64,000 nt of DNA from Paenibacillaceae bacterium (GCA_015057715.1 SVDS01000008.1:1-64000); one strand, 5' to 3'. Positions 19,784-30,761 are shown, numbered from the stretch's first letter. The notes: generated from the letters alone by a model not told the origin. Program-made: numbers and translations.

Positions 19784-20233
19784 ATGGCAAAAAGAATCAG
19801 AAGAATTAATTATCGGGAGAGGTATCCCGAAGCAAGTGATGCGGTTATTGAGGTACTGGAAAAAAGTGACCGCAAAATGGAGTATCAGCAGTATGACTTA
19901 AAGGTGGAACGTTACCAAATTGACTGCGTTAGCTGTGCAATTACTCTCATTCCCAGCAGGGAGGATTCCTTTGAACGTCTGGAGGACTCAAATCACCAGT
20001 TTGCATCGGATGAAATAAGTGTTGAAGATGCTGCAGTCCAAGCGGTATTAATTGAAAAAATGCTTTCCTGCTAAGAAATGCTTACACCAAGGGAGCAAGT
20101 ACTGATAAAAGAGCTGTTTTTCAAAGGAAAAAGCGAACATCGAATATCCAGAGAAATAAATATTGCACAGAGAACCATACATGATCGAAAGGTAAGAATC
20201 CTTAGTAAATTAAAGAAACTGATGGAAAATTAA
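19784..20233 (+). pseudogene. Transposon-associated sigma-70-like HTH protein, interrupted by an in-frame stop
   Basis: 'MAKRIRRINYRERYPEASDAVIEVLEKSDRKMEYQQYDLKVER...VLIEKMLSC*EMLTPREQVLIKELFFKGKSEHRISREINIAQRTIHDRKVRILSKLKKLMEN*'; the TAA at 20072-20074 splits one reading frame. Confidence 0.7.
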
Positions 20234-21070
20234 AAATTATTCCGCTCAACCCCCTCGCTTGACGTGAAAGTAAGTGAGGGGGGTTATCTATTCCTTCTAT
20301 TGCTCCTTGAAAACTTCATATCCGGCAGCATTAATACATGATCTGTCCAGCCGTGTAAAAGCGGCAGCGACATTGACGGGCGCGCCAGAACTGCCTGCGG
20401 AAGGTTGAGAGACATCCGTCGAACCGATGGCATCGAAGGTGACGAGCGAGAACGCCTGGTCATAAAACAGTCTATGGTGGACTGTTTCGCAATGAAATGG
20501 ACAGTGCTAATGCTACTTCCGTCCAGCCACAGACATCGCAATGGGGGCGGCTCGCAGAGATCCTGAGAGAGGTGAAATTCCTATGAGGCCCGTTTAACCA
20601 ACAGGCCGTTACTGTTGCCGCCCTATAGAAGAATCAATTGGTTCTTTGCGTTTTGGGAAGTTGTGTCGAATAAAAATGCAAAAATGAAGAATAAGTAGAA
20701 ATATTCATTTTAGAGATCATGTGGCAGAGCAAAATTGCCCTGCCGCATTCCTGTGAAATGAATTTAAACAGACATAGTATAGGAAAATCTATGAATAAAT
20801 GAAATAGAATGTAAAATATGTCTGTTATTTTTAACAGGCAGAGGAAAACTTTGCTGTTCTTATATATGGTTGGACAGTCATGGATTCTTCCGAATTCTAA
20901 GTAGTCGGAGAAAATCAATTCGACATAAATGGTATAGAAACAATTTTATTGGACCATTAAAAGCAATCTGTTTAAAAATAAGTAATCGTATCACACTACT
21001 GTAGCTAAGAACTTTGATTCCGACAGAGTTCATGGCGGATCTCACGGTTTAGCAGGTAGGAGGCATTGCT

Positions 21071-21226
21071 ATGAATGAAATAAATAATGATATAAAAGAG
21101 AAATCCTTGAAGCTTACTATAAATAACAAATTGGTAACTTTAACATTTGCGCCAGAACCTAATTTAGAGGTGGCAGAACTTATAAAAAAAGCATTAATAA
21201 GTTCCTTTTTAATAAAAAAGGATTAA
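21071..21226 (+). CDS. Small transposon-associated (TnpW-like?) protein
   Basis: RBS aggaggc; MNEINNDIKEKSLKLTINNKLVTLTFAPEPNLEVAELIKKALISSFLIKKD*; absent from the ORF track. Confidence 0.45.
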   Translation: MNEINNDIKEKSLKLTINNKLVTLTFAPEPNLEVAELIKKALISSFLIKKD

Positions 21227-21631
21227 ATAGATTCTTTGGCAAAACTTTTTTATGTAAAATGTTGATATTCAAAGACCTTCATAGTAGCTGAGAGTTATTA
21301 TTGATTATGATTGCAAAAAACAAATTCATACATAATGGAACTAACTTTCTTGCTTGGATTAAGAGGGGATCGATCTTTATGCTTCATTTCAACAATTGTT
21401 TTTTGAGGTGGAGATAAAGACAGTCGAGCGCTTACACTTCATCCACCAACAATTAAATATTACATCTACTAATTGTAGGTTTTCTTATAGCGATTAAATT
21501 ATCAGAAATTCATCAAAAGAGTAAAAACAAAATGTATTTTTGTTGTAAAAATTATTAATATTTGATATAATTATTACTAGTATTAATTTATTTATAAAAA
21601 ATTGCAAAGAATTATATACTAAGGAGTATAT

Positions 21632-22765
21632 ATGATGACGGATTATCTTAATGAGGAATATTGTGAATTTAGCAATGATGCATCTGCGTCTTCATTTGGT
21701 TGGAATTTTCAGTCTAATGCTGGGATTTTTCTGTTTTTAAAATATATACATAATGCATTAGATATTAAAATCGAATCAAAATTACAAGACATAGAAATTA
21801 CATTAGTTGATGGTAGTAAAATATTTGCCCAAGCTAAGTCTGCCCAAGATTATACTGTAGCAAAGGATAAAAAAGAAAAGTTTAAAGATGCAATTGTGTC
21901 TTTATCTAGAAATCCGCAAAATAATAATCAACTAATTTATATTTCAAATATTCCAGATACATTTAAATCAGCTAACAACTATTTTGATAATAGTATAGTT
22001 TCTTATAGCAGTTGCTTGTCTAATATAAAAAAAGAAATCGATAACACATTTCAATCTACTATTTCCTCAATTGAAAAGAAAATAAAAAAAGAAAGAATAC
22101 AAGAAAGAAAAAATAAATTAATTAAAATAAAAAAAAATGTTGAACGGTTTGACAAATCATCACTTTTTATTTCTACGATAAATCCATACTTCGGAGACGA
22201 AGAAAATAGATACATAAAAATTAGTGATACAGTAATTAGCTTTTTAGTAGACTGCATTAAATTAAATAGAGATGATGCAATTAGTATAAAACAGAGATTA
22301 CTAGAGCATTGGCAGTTAAGATTAGAATATAATTCAACAGTAAGTGATAAAAGTGATACAAAAAAAATAACGAAAGCTGACTTTGCATGGCCAATAGCAG
22401 CATTTTTAATCGATAATGATTTATCTGAGATTAGTGATTGCTTATCTTTTACACCTGACAAGTCTATTTTCAATGATGTAAACCGTATTATGGGTCATCC
22501 AACAAGCATTTATCATGAAAGATTTGAGTTTTCAAATAGAGTCCTTCAAGAATTTGAGCAGTTTAAAAAAGAAATTTATGGAAAAGGTATAACACAAGTA
22601 GAAAAAGAATTTATCAAGCAGCGTAGTAATCAATTTATTGAAGAGTTTAGAGTTGTTTCAGATGAAAATGTAACAGAATACTTAGCTAAAGCTTTTTTGT
22701 TTAGGATAATCAACAACAATAGAAATATGCAGAAGATAAGTGCTGGTGTGGGGGTAAGAATATGA
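21632..22765 (+). CDS. DUF4297/Cap4-like predicted dsDNA nuclease (anti-phage effector)
   Basis: N-terminal 'ASSFGWNFQSNAGIFLFLKYIHNALDIKIESKLQDIEITLVDGSKIFAQAKSAQ': F-Q motif and E...D..DG...QAK restriction-endonuclease-like core. Confidence 0.7.
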   Translation: MMTDYLNEEYCEFSNDASASSFGWNFQSNAGIFLFLKYIHNALDIKIESKLQDIEITLVDGSKIFAQAKSAQDYTVAKDKKEKFKDAIVSLSRNPQNNNQLIYISNIPDTFKSANNYFDNSIVSYSSCLSNIKKEIDNTFQSTISSIEKKIKKERIQERKNKLIKIKKNVERFDKSSLFISTINPYFGDEENRYIKISDTVISFLVDCIKLNRDDAISIKQRLLEHWQLRLEYNSTVSDKSDTKKITKADFAWPIAAFLIDNDLSEISDCLSFTPDKSIFNDVNRIMGHPTSIYHERFEFSNRVLQEFEQFKKEIYGKGITQVEKEFIKQRSNQFIEEFRVVSDENVTEYLAKAFLFRIINNNRNMQKISAGVGVRI

Positions 22766-24213
22766 TTATAAGGAAACTTGTTCTGAAAGAAGGCATGGAA
22801 ACTAACGTTGATGAGTTTTCAGAAAAAAGGAATTTAATCTATTCATTGACAAACACCAAAGGTAAATCAACTTATTTACGTTTAATGTTTTATGCACTTG
22901 GTTACCCAATTCCTAATATGAAAGGTGTTAACTATAGTAATATATCTACTGAAATCACCTTTTTTGAAAAAGAAAAAGAATGTATAGTTTGTAGAGAAGG
23001 TGATTTGTTATTCTTAAATGTCAATGATAATAATATAACTTTTACGTTGCCTAGTGAACACTTGGCTTTTCTTTCTTACATTTTTGAATACGAAAATATA
23101 AAGATTTTAAAAAACTTACTCGGTTTTATGTATGTAGATCAAGATAAGGGGTGGTCACTACTAAATCGTGGTACAGTAATAGGTAAAATTAAATTTAATA
23201 TAGAGGAATTATTATCAGGTTTAAATGATGTTGATATTGATAATTTGCTGGAGGAAAAAAGTAAACTCCAATTAGATAAAAATAAGTACATGGCTATGCT
23301 CAATATTCATGAATTAAGCGAGCAAGTATATGAACGCAATGGGGAAGTTTTTATATCTGATATGGAAAAAGAGTTAATAGAGAGAATTGCGTATTGTAAT
23401 TTAAAAATAGAAAATGCAAAACAGTCTTTAGTAGAACTTAATTCAGTTATTTTAAAAGAGAAACAGTTTTATGATTATATTGACTCTATGTGTCTGTCAG
23501 TAAAAAAGGATGATGTAGTGATACCTGTTAATCGAGAGACTCTCGTAAATTCTACAACTAATTATGAATATATAAAAGCACGTAGGAGTATTCTGGTTAC
23601 AGATATAGAAAAGCTAAAGCGAGAACGATCTGTTTTTGAGGTAAAACTAAGTGACTATGAAAATAAAAATATGCAGATCAGTTTGTTCAACGATGAATCC
23701 AAGGATTCTGTAATCGATAAACAACTAGCAACATTAAATATTGATCAAAAAGTTGTGGAGCAATTACTTGATAAGAGCAAAGAGGAACTTAAACAAGTAA
23801 ATTCTATGATAAAAAAAAGAATTAAAGACAATAATCATTTTATAACAAAAATATATGATTATGTGTTGAAGTATGCGAAATTACTTGGTGTTGATGATAA
23901 AATGGTTTATAAAGACGATTATATATTTACATCAGATCTTAAGTCTATGTCTGGAGCAGTTTTACAAAAAATGGTGTTTGCTTTCAAAGTAGCTTTTTTA
24001 AAAGTGATTGAAGAGAAAATGAATACTAAACTAATTATGGTTTTAGATTCCCCTAAAGGTAAAGAATTAGATGATGATAATACACAATTAATTGAAAATT
24101 TAATTAACCAAGAGTTACAGCATAATCAAGTTTTTATTGCAAGTATTTATGAATTTGATTATGATAAAAAAATTCAAATTAAAGAACAAGCTATAGAAAA
24201 CAGAGGTAAATAA
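22762..24213 (+). CDS. SMC/Rad50-like ABC ATPase partner (ABC-3C / Lamassu-like)
   Basis: Walker A-like 'NLIYSLTNTKGKSTYLRLMFYALGYPIP', central coiled coil, Walker B-like 'KLIMVLDSPKGKELDD'; 4-bp overlap with the upstream nuclease gene. Confidence 0.7.
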   Translation: MIIRKLVLKEGMETNVDEFSEKRNLIYSLTNTKGKSTYLRLMFYALGYPIPNMKGVNYSNISTEITFFEKEKECIVCREGDLLFLNVNDNNITFTLPSEHLAFLSYIFEYENIKILKNLLGFMYVDQDKGWSLLNRGTVIGKIKFNIEELLSGLNDVDIDNLLEEKSKLQLDKNKYMAMLNIHELSEQVYERNGEVFISDMEKELIERIAYCNLKIENAKQSLVELNSVILKEKQFYDYIDSMCLSVKKDDVVIPVNRETLVNSTTNYEYIKARRSILVTDIEKLKRERSVFEVKLSDYENKNMQISLFNDESKDSVIDKQLATLNIDQKVVEQLLDKSKEELKQVNSMIKKRIKDNNHFITKIYDYVLKYAKLLGVDDKMVYKDDYIFTSDLKSMSGAVLQKMVFAFKVAFLKVIEEKMNTKLIMVLDSPKGKELDDDNTQLIENLINQELQHNQVFIASIYEFDYDKKIQIKEQAIENRGK

Positions 24214-24782
24214 TTAAGTATACAGGTAAACTATATTGCTGGCTAAATTCAAAAAATAGTAATTTTGTTATTGAAGGGTGTATAAAAATGTCTGATGTAA
24301 ATAATTAAAAATATCAAAGCGGAAAAAATTACTACTATGTGATATTGATGATAAAGAAAAACATCAGTGTCTTTTTAAAGCATTAAATATCCAAGGAAAT
24401 TTAAAGAAGAGATGACCCTAAAGAATATATTCAAATTTTAGCCGCATATGAAGAGAGTAAAGGTTAGTTCTTGGATATCATCATAACCGGAATTGATATC
24501 CGAATAAGTGAATTAGAAAAATAGAAAATCTTTGCTAACTGGATATATGATAATAATTTACTCAGCAATATATTTATAGTGTTTATTTGATATAATTAAA
24601 TATTCCAGGTATGGTACTAAGGAAAAAATAAGTATCTTAGAATAAACCATTGAGCCAAATCGGAATTAGTAATTACCAGAAAAGTATAGAAGAAAAAATT
24701 TAAGCACTTAAATATTTTTTTGATTCCAATTCTTAAAAAAATGATGCTTGTTAAAATAATAAGATAATAAAGAGGTAAGAAG

Positions 24783-25088
24783 ATGAAAGATTTACATGAC
24801 ATGAACGGAAAACACATTGCCAATTTTGTTAATGGGCAATTACATAATGTCCGAGGAAAAAATATTGGTCACTATCTTGAACGCGAACAAATATTCATTG
24901 ATATGCATGGAAGATACTTAGGAGAAATAGTTAACGGAAACCGTCTACTATATTATAAAGCATCGCCATATATGAATACAAATTTTGGAGTTTATGGAAA
25001 CTATAGCAATATAGGCAATTATGGAAACTATGGGAATATTGGGCATACTTCCTTCGCAGGATATGTTAATGTTGAAATAAATGATTAA
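24783..25088 (+). CDS. 4-fold beta-flower-like protein
   Basis: MKDLHDMNGKHIANFVNGQLHNVRGKNIGHYLEREQIFIDMHGRYLGEIVNGNRLLYY: repeating 'D..G..I......', then a Gly/Asn/Tyr-rich tail. Confidence 0.6.
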   Translation: MKDLHDMNGKHIANFVNGQLHNVRGKNIGHYLEREQIFIDMHGRYLGEIVNGNRLLYYKASPYMNTNFGVYGNYSNIGNYGNYGNIGHTSFAGYVNVEIND

Positions 25089-25359
25089 ATATAAACTTAA
25101 AATAGAGGCATAGTATTAACTTTCCATAATAATGCAATATAGAAATATTAATCAAAACTATAACCAATTGCAGCATAGGTGTTAATAATTGTAAAAAATC
25201 AGAAAACTAATTTGTAAGGTGTGTCAGAAGCAAATGTTTATTTTTTCATTCTATACTTTACTGTGTCAGATATCATACATTTATAATACACACGTAAAGG
25301 ACGTAGTAAAAGTGAGATGTTTATTATTAATTTTGTATAAAAAGAGGGGAGAGTTTTTT

Positions 25360-26502
25360 ATGATTAAGAACACAAAAAAAGATGGTATGAAATTATTTGG
25401 TTACTGCGATGAAAGCGGGAATTCAGGCTTGAATTTATTTGATAAGAATCAGCCTTTTTTCTGGGTAGGCGTTTTATTATCAGAAGCTGATTTAAACGAA
25501 ACAGCAACGCTTAAAGTAAATACTTTATCGAACAATATAGGGAAAAACGAATTACATGGAAATGAAATGGGAATTTCTTTGATCAATGAAGTATCCCTTG
25601 GCATTAAGGAAATTCTTATAGAAAATAAATGTCATGTTATTTTTGTGAAGATTGAAAAAATATTTCTAGCAAAATTAAAAATGTTCGATTATTTATTTGA
25701 TAATACTAATAATAAAGCTGTTTCATCAATTTCTTATGGTATTAGGATATTAAGATTAATGTTGGCTAATTCGTTTTGCAGTTGTGTTTCAGATGAAGAT
25801 GCAGAGTACTTTTGGAATATATACAAGAATCCCCGAGTAGATGATATTAGTAAACTTTTGGAAAATATTAAAAAGAGTATTAATAATAAAGTCACAGATA
25901 AACGTATGAAAGAATTAATTTTAGATGCAATACAATGGGCCAAAAAAAATCCATTAGAAGTTTTTAATTATAAGCTAGGTAAAATAGATTCACCAAATGT
26001 TGTCGCATTTTCTCAAATTTTATTATCAATAAATAATTTATATGGCGATAATAATTTTAAAATAGAAAAAATTTTCCATGATTCCCAAAATCAATTTGGT
26101 AGATCATTATTAGATATTTTTGAACATTATAAGCATGTACAGTCAGATTTTTCAGCTTTAACAATACTTCATCAAATAAATCTTATTGATATTTATAAAA
26201 AAGATTTGCAAATTGTATCTTCTGATAATGAATGTGGTATACAGATAATAGATGTACTGTTGTATATGGTTAAGAAAAATGTTCAACAGAAAATAATGTT
26301 TGAAGGAGATTGTAAAAAGTTATATGATTATTTGACTTATCATAGTAGTGTTATAGAAATTAGCCAAGCTAGTTATGAAAACGAAGTTTTAAGACTTAAA
26401 TCCGAGATAATGAGTAGACCCTTTACCCAAGAAGATGCATCTAAGGGTATGAAATTATTAAACGAGTTTGAAATGAAGAGAAAAGAGAGAATGAATAATT
26501 AA
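25360..26502 (+). CDS. DUF3800 domain protein
   Basis: 'LFGYCDESGNSGLNLFDKNQPFFWVGVLL...KNELHGNEMG'. Start at ATG 25360 after gggagag RBS preferred. Confidence 0.75.
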   Translation: MIKNTKKDGMKLFGYCDESGNSGLNLFDKNQPFFWVGVLLSEADLNETATLKVNTLSNNIGKNELHGNEMGISLINEVSLGIKEILIENKCHVIFVKIEKIFLAKLKMFDYLFDNTNNKAVSSISYGIRILRLMLANSFCSCVSDEDAEYFWNIYKNPRVDDISKLLENIKKSINNKVTDKRMKELILDAIQWAKKNPLEVFNYKLGKIDSPNVVAFSQILLSINNLYGDNNFKIEKIFHDSQNQFGRSLLDIFEHYKHVQSDFSALTILHQINLIDIYKKDLQIVSSDNECGIQIIDVLLYMVKKNVQQKIMFEGDCKKLYDYLTYHSSVIEISQASYENEVLRLKSEIMSRPFTQEDASKGMKLLNEFEMKRKERMNN

Positions 26503-26942
26503 GATGACAGCCAATGTATCTGTGTTGATTTCATTCGAGGGTTTATTGGTTCAAAGGTTGCTGATAGAGTTTTTAAAATCCTATTTCCGCATAATTTGTA
26601 TGAATAACTTTAATATTACTCTGTCCTCTCTTACAGAGAGCAGAGTAGCTATTATGATTGGCTGTAAGTATTTGAATTCACAGTAACTTTTTATGATGAG
26701 ATTAAAACGTCTTGGTATTCTTAAAGATTTACTGTTTAGCGATAGGCTTGAAGTAGAAAAATCCCAAATACTTCTTGATACTTATGGCACTGAGAACAAG
26801 ACTGACATAATTGCAGCAAATATACACATGAAGGGTTTAAGTATTAACTTGGAAATCTTCAATACAGCTTGGGAATGTCTGGCTGAATCTGTGTAAGCTG
26901 AAATTGATGTTGCAGCATTTGGAGTTGCTTGACGCAGAGACT

Positions 26943-27461
26943 TTACACACATGCTTTACTGATCTGAGGTGCAGATTCTTTATAATCACGATTATGCTTA
27001 AGACAGTATTCAACGATTTCTTTGCGTTCTTCAATGGATGTTCTTCTTCTTGCTTCTGCCATATAGACCTCCTTTTTAGGATCATAATCCTTAAGTTCTC
27101 TATTGGCATTATAACGCTTTATCCAGTTTCTGAGTACCGCTCTGGAAGATATATTGCATTTAACAACGATATCATCTACACTTTCTTCACCTGATAAAAC
27201 AGCTTTAACACACATAGTTTTAAAATCAGATGAATAGGAAGTGTTACCTGATTTGTGAGCGAATGCAGCAATTCCATAAATACTATATTTTGAAATCCAT
27301 TCTCTTAAGGTTTTACTTCCAATGCTATATTTAGCAGATATATAATCGTAGGAACCAACTCCATCAAGATACTCCTGTGGAACCTTTGCACGGAATTCAG
27401 GAGTGTGTGGTGATTTTGCCATAAAATAATCCTCCATAAGTAGATTTTGGTTATTTACCAT
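26943..27461 (-). pseudogene. IS3-family (IS150-like) transposase OrfA, truncated, orfB absent
   Basis: 'YSIGSKTLREWISKYSIYGIAAF...YSSDFKTMCVKAVLSGEESVDDIVVKCNISSRAVLRNWIKRYNANRELKDY...RRRTSIEERKEIVEYCLKHNRDYK', then junk. Confidence 0.75.
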
Positions 27462-27489
27462 GCCTACTTATGGAGGATCATATCAGAAT

Positions 27490-27600
27490 GCTTGTGGCTT
27501 AAATTATTATAGAGATCGGATGCTTGGTAAATCTATTGTAAAAGGTACATTTTCAGGTTATGAAAATGTGCTTTTTTTGCCCTGCTTGTAGGTGCCAGGA
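27490..27600. repeat. Dispersed intergenic repeat, copy 2 (3' part)
   Basis: GCTTGTGGCTTAAATTATTATAG...AAAGGTACATTTTC..GAAAATGTGCTTTTTTTGCCCT aligns to 5344-5445. Confidence 0.65.
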
Positions 27601-27957
27601 GGGCTTAATAATGTTATGTAAAATTAATGATTTATTATGTGTGGGAAGTGGATCATTTACAGAAGCCACCTTTTGGTTTTCCTTGTGCTTATTGTGAAAA
27701 ATACACGATTGTTATAGAAATAAATATGATTCTGACGGAAATATGATTTATAACACAGTATAATTAAATCATAAATACTAAAAGTAGCAAGACATCAATT
27801 TGCATTAAAAAATTAACGGAGAGACGGTTTGCAGGCAGTAGAACAATAAAGAGAGGTGACAATAATGGAAAAATGAAAATTACAGATTAGGACAATCAAT
27901 ATTATTATAAAAAAAAGATTTGGTCACAAAGCATGGTATGTTATAGAGGAGAAAAGG

Positions 27958-28658
27958 ATGAAGAGGCTTGATTCGGAATTTTATAAAAAATTATTTGCAT
28001 TAGTGTTGCCGATTGCCTTTCAGAATTTCATGCTTGCAGCTGTCAGTGCATCGGATGCGATCATGTTGGGTTTTTTGAATCAGGATTTTTTGTCCGCAGT
28101 CTCTCTTGCCGGTCAAATACAGTTTATGCACAGTCTTTTTCTCGCAGCTCTGGTGATTGGGACTACAATGCTCGTTGCACAATATTGCTCGGTTATAATG
28201 GGTCATCTGGGAAGTGATGCTGTTGCAGCAAATTCAATTGCAAATATTGTGAAAAATCTAATTATATGTGTGAGTCTCTTTCAGGTCTGCAGCTTTTAGC
28301 CATAAGTCCTGCTATTTTGAAATATTCTGCATTAAGCCATGAGGCAAACGAGTATTTATCTACTATGCTTATAATCTGCTCTTGTTATTTGGTTGGAAAA
28401 TCTGTTAATTCGACATTAATCGGAGGAATCTTTTGCGCTGGTGGAGATTCAAGATTTGGGCTTATATGTGATGCTATTACGATGTGGATAATAGTTATAC
28501 CATCTGGTTCTATAGCTGCATTTTATATGAAAGCCCCGGTTATTATGGTATACCTCATACTTAATATGGATGAATTAATCAAACTGCCTGCGGTATATAA
28601 ACATTATAAACAATATAAATGGGTGAAAGATATTACACGAGACATAGAAGAAAGATAA
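27958..28658 (+). pseudogene. MATE-family efflux transporter, internally deleted and frameshifted
   Basis: 'MKRLDSEFYKKLFALVLPIAFQNFMLAAVSASDAIMLGFLNQDFLSAVSLAGQIQFM' N-terminus; C-terminal MATE segments continue in a second frame (28266-28658). Confidence 0.75.
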
Positions 28659-28679
28659 GTTCAGAAGGAGAGAACAATT

Positions 28680-29303
28680 ATGACAATGAGAGAAAGAATT
28701 GCATCCGGAAAATTATTTACAGATTATTGTGAAGGCTTACCAGAGGATCGACTGAATTGTAAAATGTATATGACTGCATTTAATGAAAGTAAACCTGATA
28801 ATCAAAAACTTCGTCAGGAATTAATGAACAAGCTGTTTGGAAAAGAAATGAAAGTATGGATCGAACCTCCATTTTATTGTTGCTATGGAACAAACATTAT
28901 GATTGGAGACGACTCTTATATCAATTTTAATTGCCATTTTGTGGATGACGGAAAAATTATAATTGGAAAGAAGGTAATGTTTGGACCAGGTGTAACCATT
29001 GCAACGGTGGGGCATCCGATTCGCCCTGATATGCGTGAATATATGTATTCCCAACCTGTTGTCATCGAAGATAATTGCTGGATTGGAGCGGGAACCATAA
29101 TCTGCCCTGGTATTACGATAGGTGAAAACAGTGTGATAGGTGCCGGTAGCGTTGTTACAAAAGATGTTCCACAAAATTCCGTTGCGGTTGGTAATCCATG
29201 CAGGGTTATCCGAGAAATCGACGAGCATGACATGAAATATTATTATAAAGACAACGAAATAACAGATGAAGATTTAATGGAAGAAGCACGGCTTAGAAAT
29301 TGA
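28680..29303 (+). CDS. Maltose/galactoside O-acetyltransferase (LacA/Maa-type)
   Basis: 'MTMRERIASGKLF..', 'INFNCHFVDDGKIIIGKKVMFGPGVTIATVGHPI', 'VIGAGSVVTKDVPQNSVAVGNPCRVIREI'. Confidence 0.9.
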   Translation: MTMRERIASGKLFTDYCEGLPEDRLNCKMYMTAFNESKPDNQKLRQELMNKLFGKEMKVWIEPPFYCCYGTNIMIGDDSYINFNCHFVDDGKIIIGKKVMFGPGVTIATVGHPIRPDMREYMYSQPVVIEDNCWIGAGTIICPGITIGENSVIGAGSVVTKDVPQNSVAVGNPCRVIREIDEHDMKYYYKDNEITDEDLMEEARLRN

Positions 29304-29336
29304 TGAATCTTATTTTATGTATAGAGAGGTATAAAA

Positions 29337-30701
29337 ATGAGCTTTAAGAAGGATTTTGTTTGGGGATCAGCTACATCATCCTATCAGGTGGAAGGCGCTG
29401 CCTATGATGACGGAAAAGGTCTAAGTATCTGGGATGTATTTTGCATGGAGAAAGGACATATTTATGAAAATCATAACGGAGATATAAGTTGTGACCAGTA
29501 TTACCGTTATAAAGAAGATATAAAAATGATGAAGGAGGCAGGAATTCAGGCATATCGCTTTTCCATTAGCTGGCCAAGAATTTTTCCGAATGGAACGGGA
29601 GTAATAAATTTAAAAGGAATTCAATATTATGATAAGCTGATTAACGAATTGATAAGTAATGGCATTGTACCATATATAACACTTCATCATTGGGAGCTTC
29701 CTTATGAGTTGTATAAAAGGGGAGGCTGGATGAATCCCGATATACCGGAATATTTTGCCCGGTACGCCGCTGTGATAGCTGAGCATTTTTCAGATCGCGT
29801 AGAGAATTTTTTTACAATAAATGAACCACAGTGTATTGCTGGTCTGGGTTATCTTACTGGAGTGCATGCACCAGGACTAAAAGTGGGAGCTTATGAAATT
29901 TTTAATATATGGCATAATCTTTTAAAAGCACATGGAAAAGCCGTGCAAGCGCTCAGGGAACATGCGGTACGTCCTATTAAGATCGGAATGGCCCCATGCA
30001 GTACACTCTACTATCCGGAAACAGAATCAGATGCTGATGTTGAAGCAGCCAGACGGGCAATGTTTCATTTGCAGAATGGAAATTTAAATGATTGTGTATG
30101 GAATATAGCGATGTGGAGTGATCCAATCATTTTTGGAAAATATCCAAAAGAGGCTATGGAATATTTTGATAAATACATGCCTGAAATCTCTGAGGACGAT
30201 ATGAAACTGATTTCTTCTCCAATAGACTTTTATGGACATAATATTTATAATGCCATTATGATTCGAGCAGATAAAAATGGAAATCCGGTAGAGGTAACCC
30301 GCTATGATGGTTTTCCCAAAACTGCAATTCAATGGCCGATGACACCAGAGTCTATGTACTGGGGACCCAAATTCATATACGAGAGGTACAAAAAACCATT
30401 TTATATTACGGAAAACGGAATGTCTTCACATGACTGGATCTCTCTGGACGGAAAGGTTCACGACAGTAGCAGGGTGGATATGATGCATAGATATCTACGA
30501 GAATATAAAAGGGCAGCTGATGAAGGTGTTGATTTATCCGGTTATTTTGCATGGAGCAGCATTGATAATTTCGAATGGGCATACGGTTATTCGGAACGGT
30601 TCGGCCTGGTGTTTGTTGATTATCAGACACAAAATAGAATCAGGAAGGATTCTTCCTATTTTTATCAAAAAGTGATAGAAGAGAACGGAGAAAATCTTTA
30701 A
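29337..30701 (+). CDS. Glycoside hydrolase family 1 beta-glucosidase
   Basis: 'FVWGSATSSYQVEGA', 'FTINEPQC', 'YITENGMSSHD', 'GYFAWSSIDNFEWAYGYSERFGLV'. Confidence 0.95.
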   Translation: MSFKKDFVWGSATSSYQVEGAAYDDGKGLSIWDVFCMEKGHIYENHNGDISCDQYYRYKEDIKMMKEAGIQAYRFSISWPRIFPNGTGVINLKGIQYYDKLINELISNGIVPYITLHHWELPYELYKRGGWMNPDIPEYFARYAAVIAEHFSDRVENFFTINEPQCIAGLGYLTGVHAPGLKVGAYEIFNIWHNLLKAHGKAVQALREHAVRPIKIGMAPCSTLYYPETESDADVEAARRAMFHLQNGNLNDCVWNIAMWSDPIIFGKYPKEAMEYFDKYMPEISEDDMKLISSPIDFYGHNIYNAIMIRADKNGNPVEVTRYDGFPKTAIQWPMTPESMYWGPKFIYERYKKPFYITENGMSSHDWISLDGKVHDSSRVDMMHRYLREYKRAADEGVDLSGYFAWSSIDNFEWAYGYSERFGLVFVDYQTQNRIRKDSSYFYQKVIEENGENL

Positions 30702-30761
30702 AGAGAGACTAAAGTATTAGAAAGGGGCGGAATCGATATAGCTAATTGATTCCGTGGAAGA

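Noticed and set aside
20284-20620. GC-richer stretch with possible conjugation/mobilisation gene remnant (plus frame ...WGRLAEILREVKFL*)
   Set aside because: Suggestive of an integrative-element relic, but too short and broken to name.
21461-21485. 'tctactaattgtaggt' resembling a Cas12a direct-repeat hairpin
   Set aside because: Single copy, no spacers or cas genes; better explained as a terminator-like hairpin followed by T-rich sequence.
24290-24520. Possible gene after the SMC-like ATPase (MSDVNN..., DDPKEYIQILAAYEESKG)
   Set aside because: Multiple stops in all frames; probably a decayed ORF.
26504-26896. Two short plus-strand ORFs after the DUF3800 gene
   Set aside because: No recognisable domains and adjacent to IS3 debris; likely relics.
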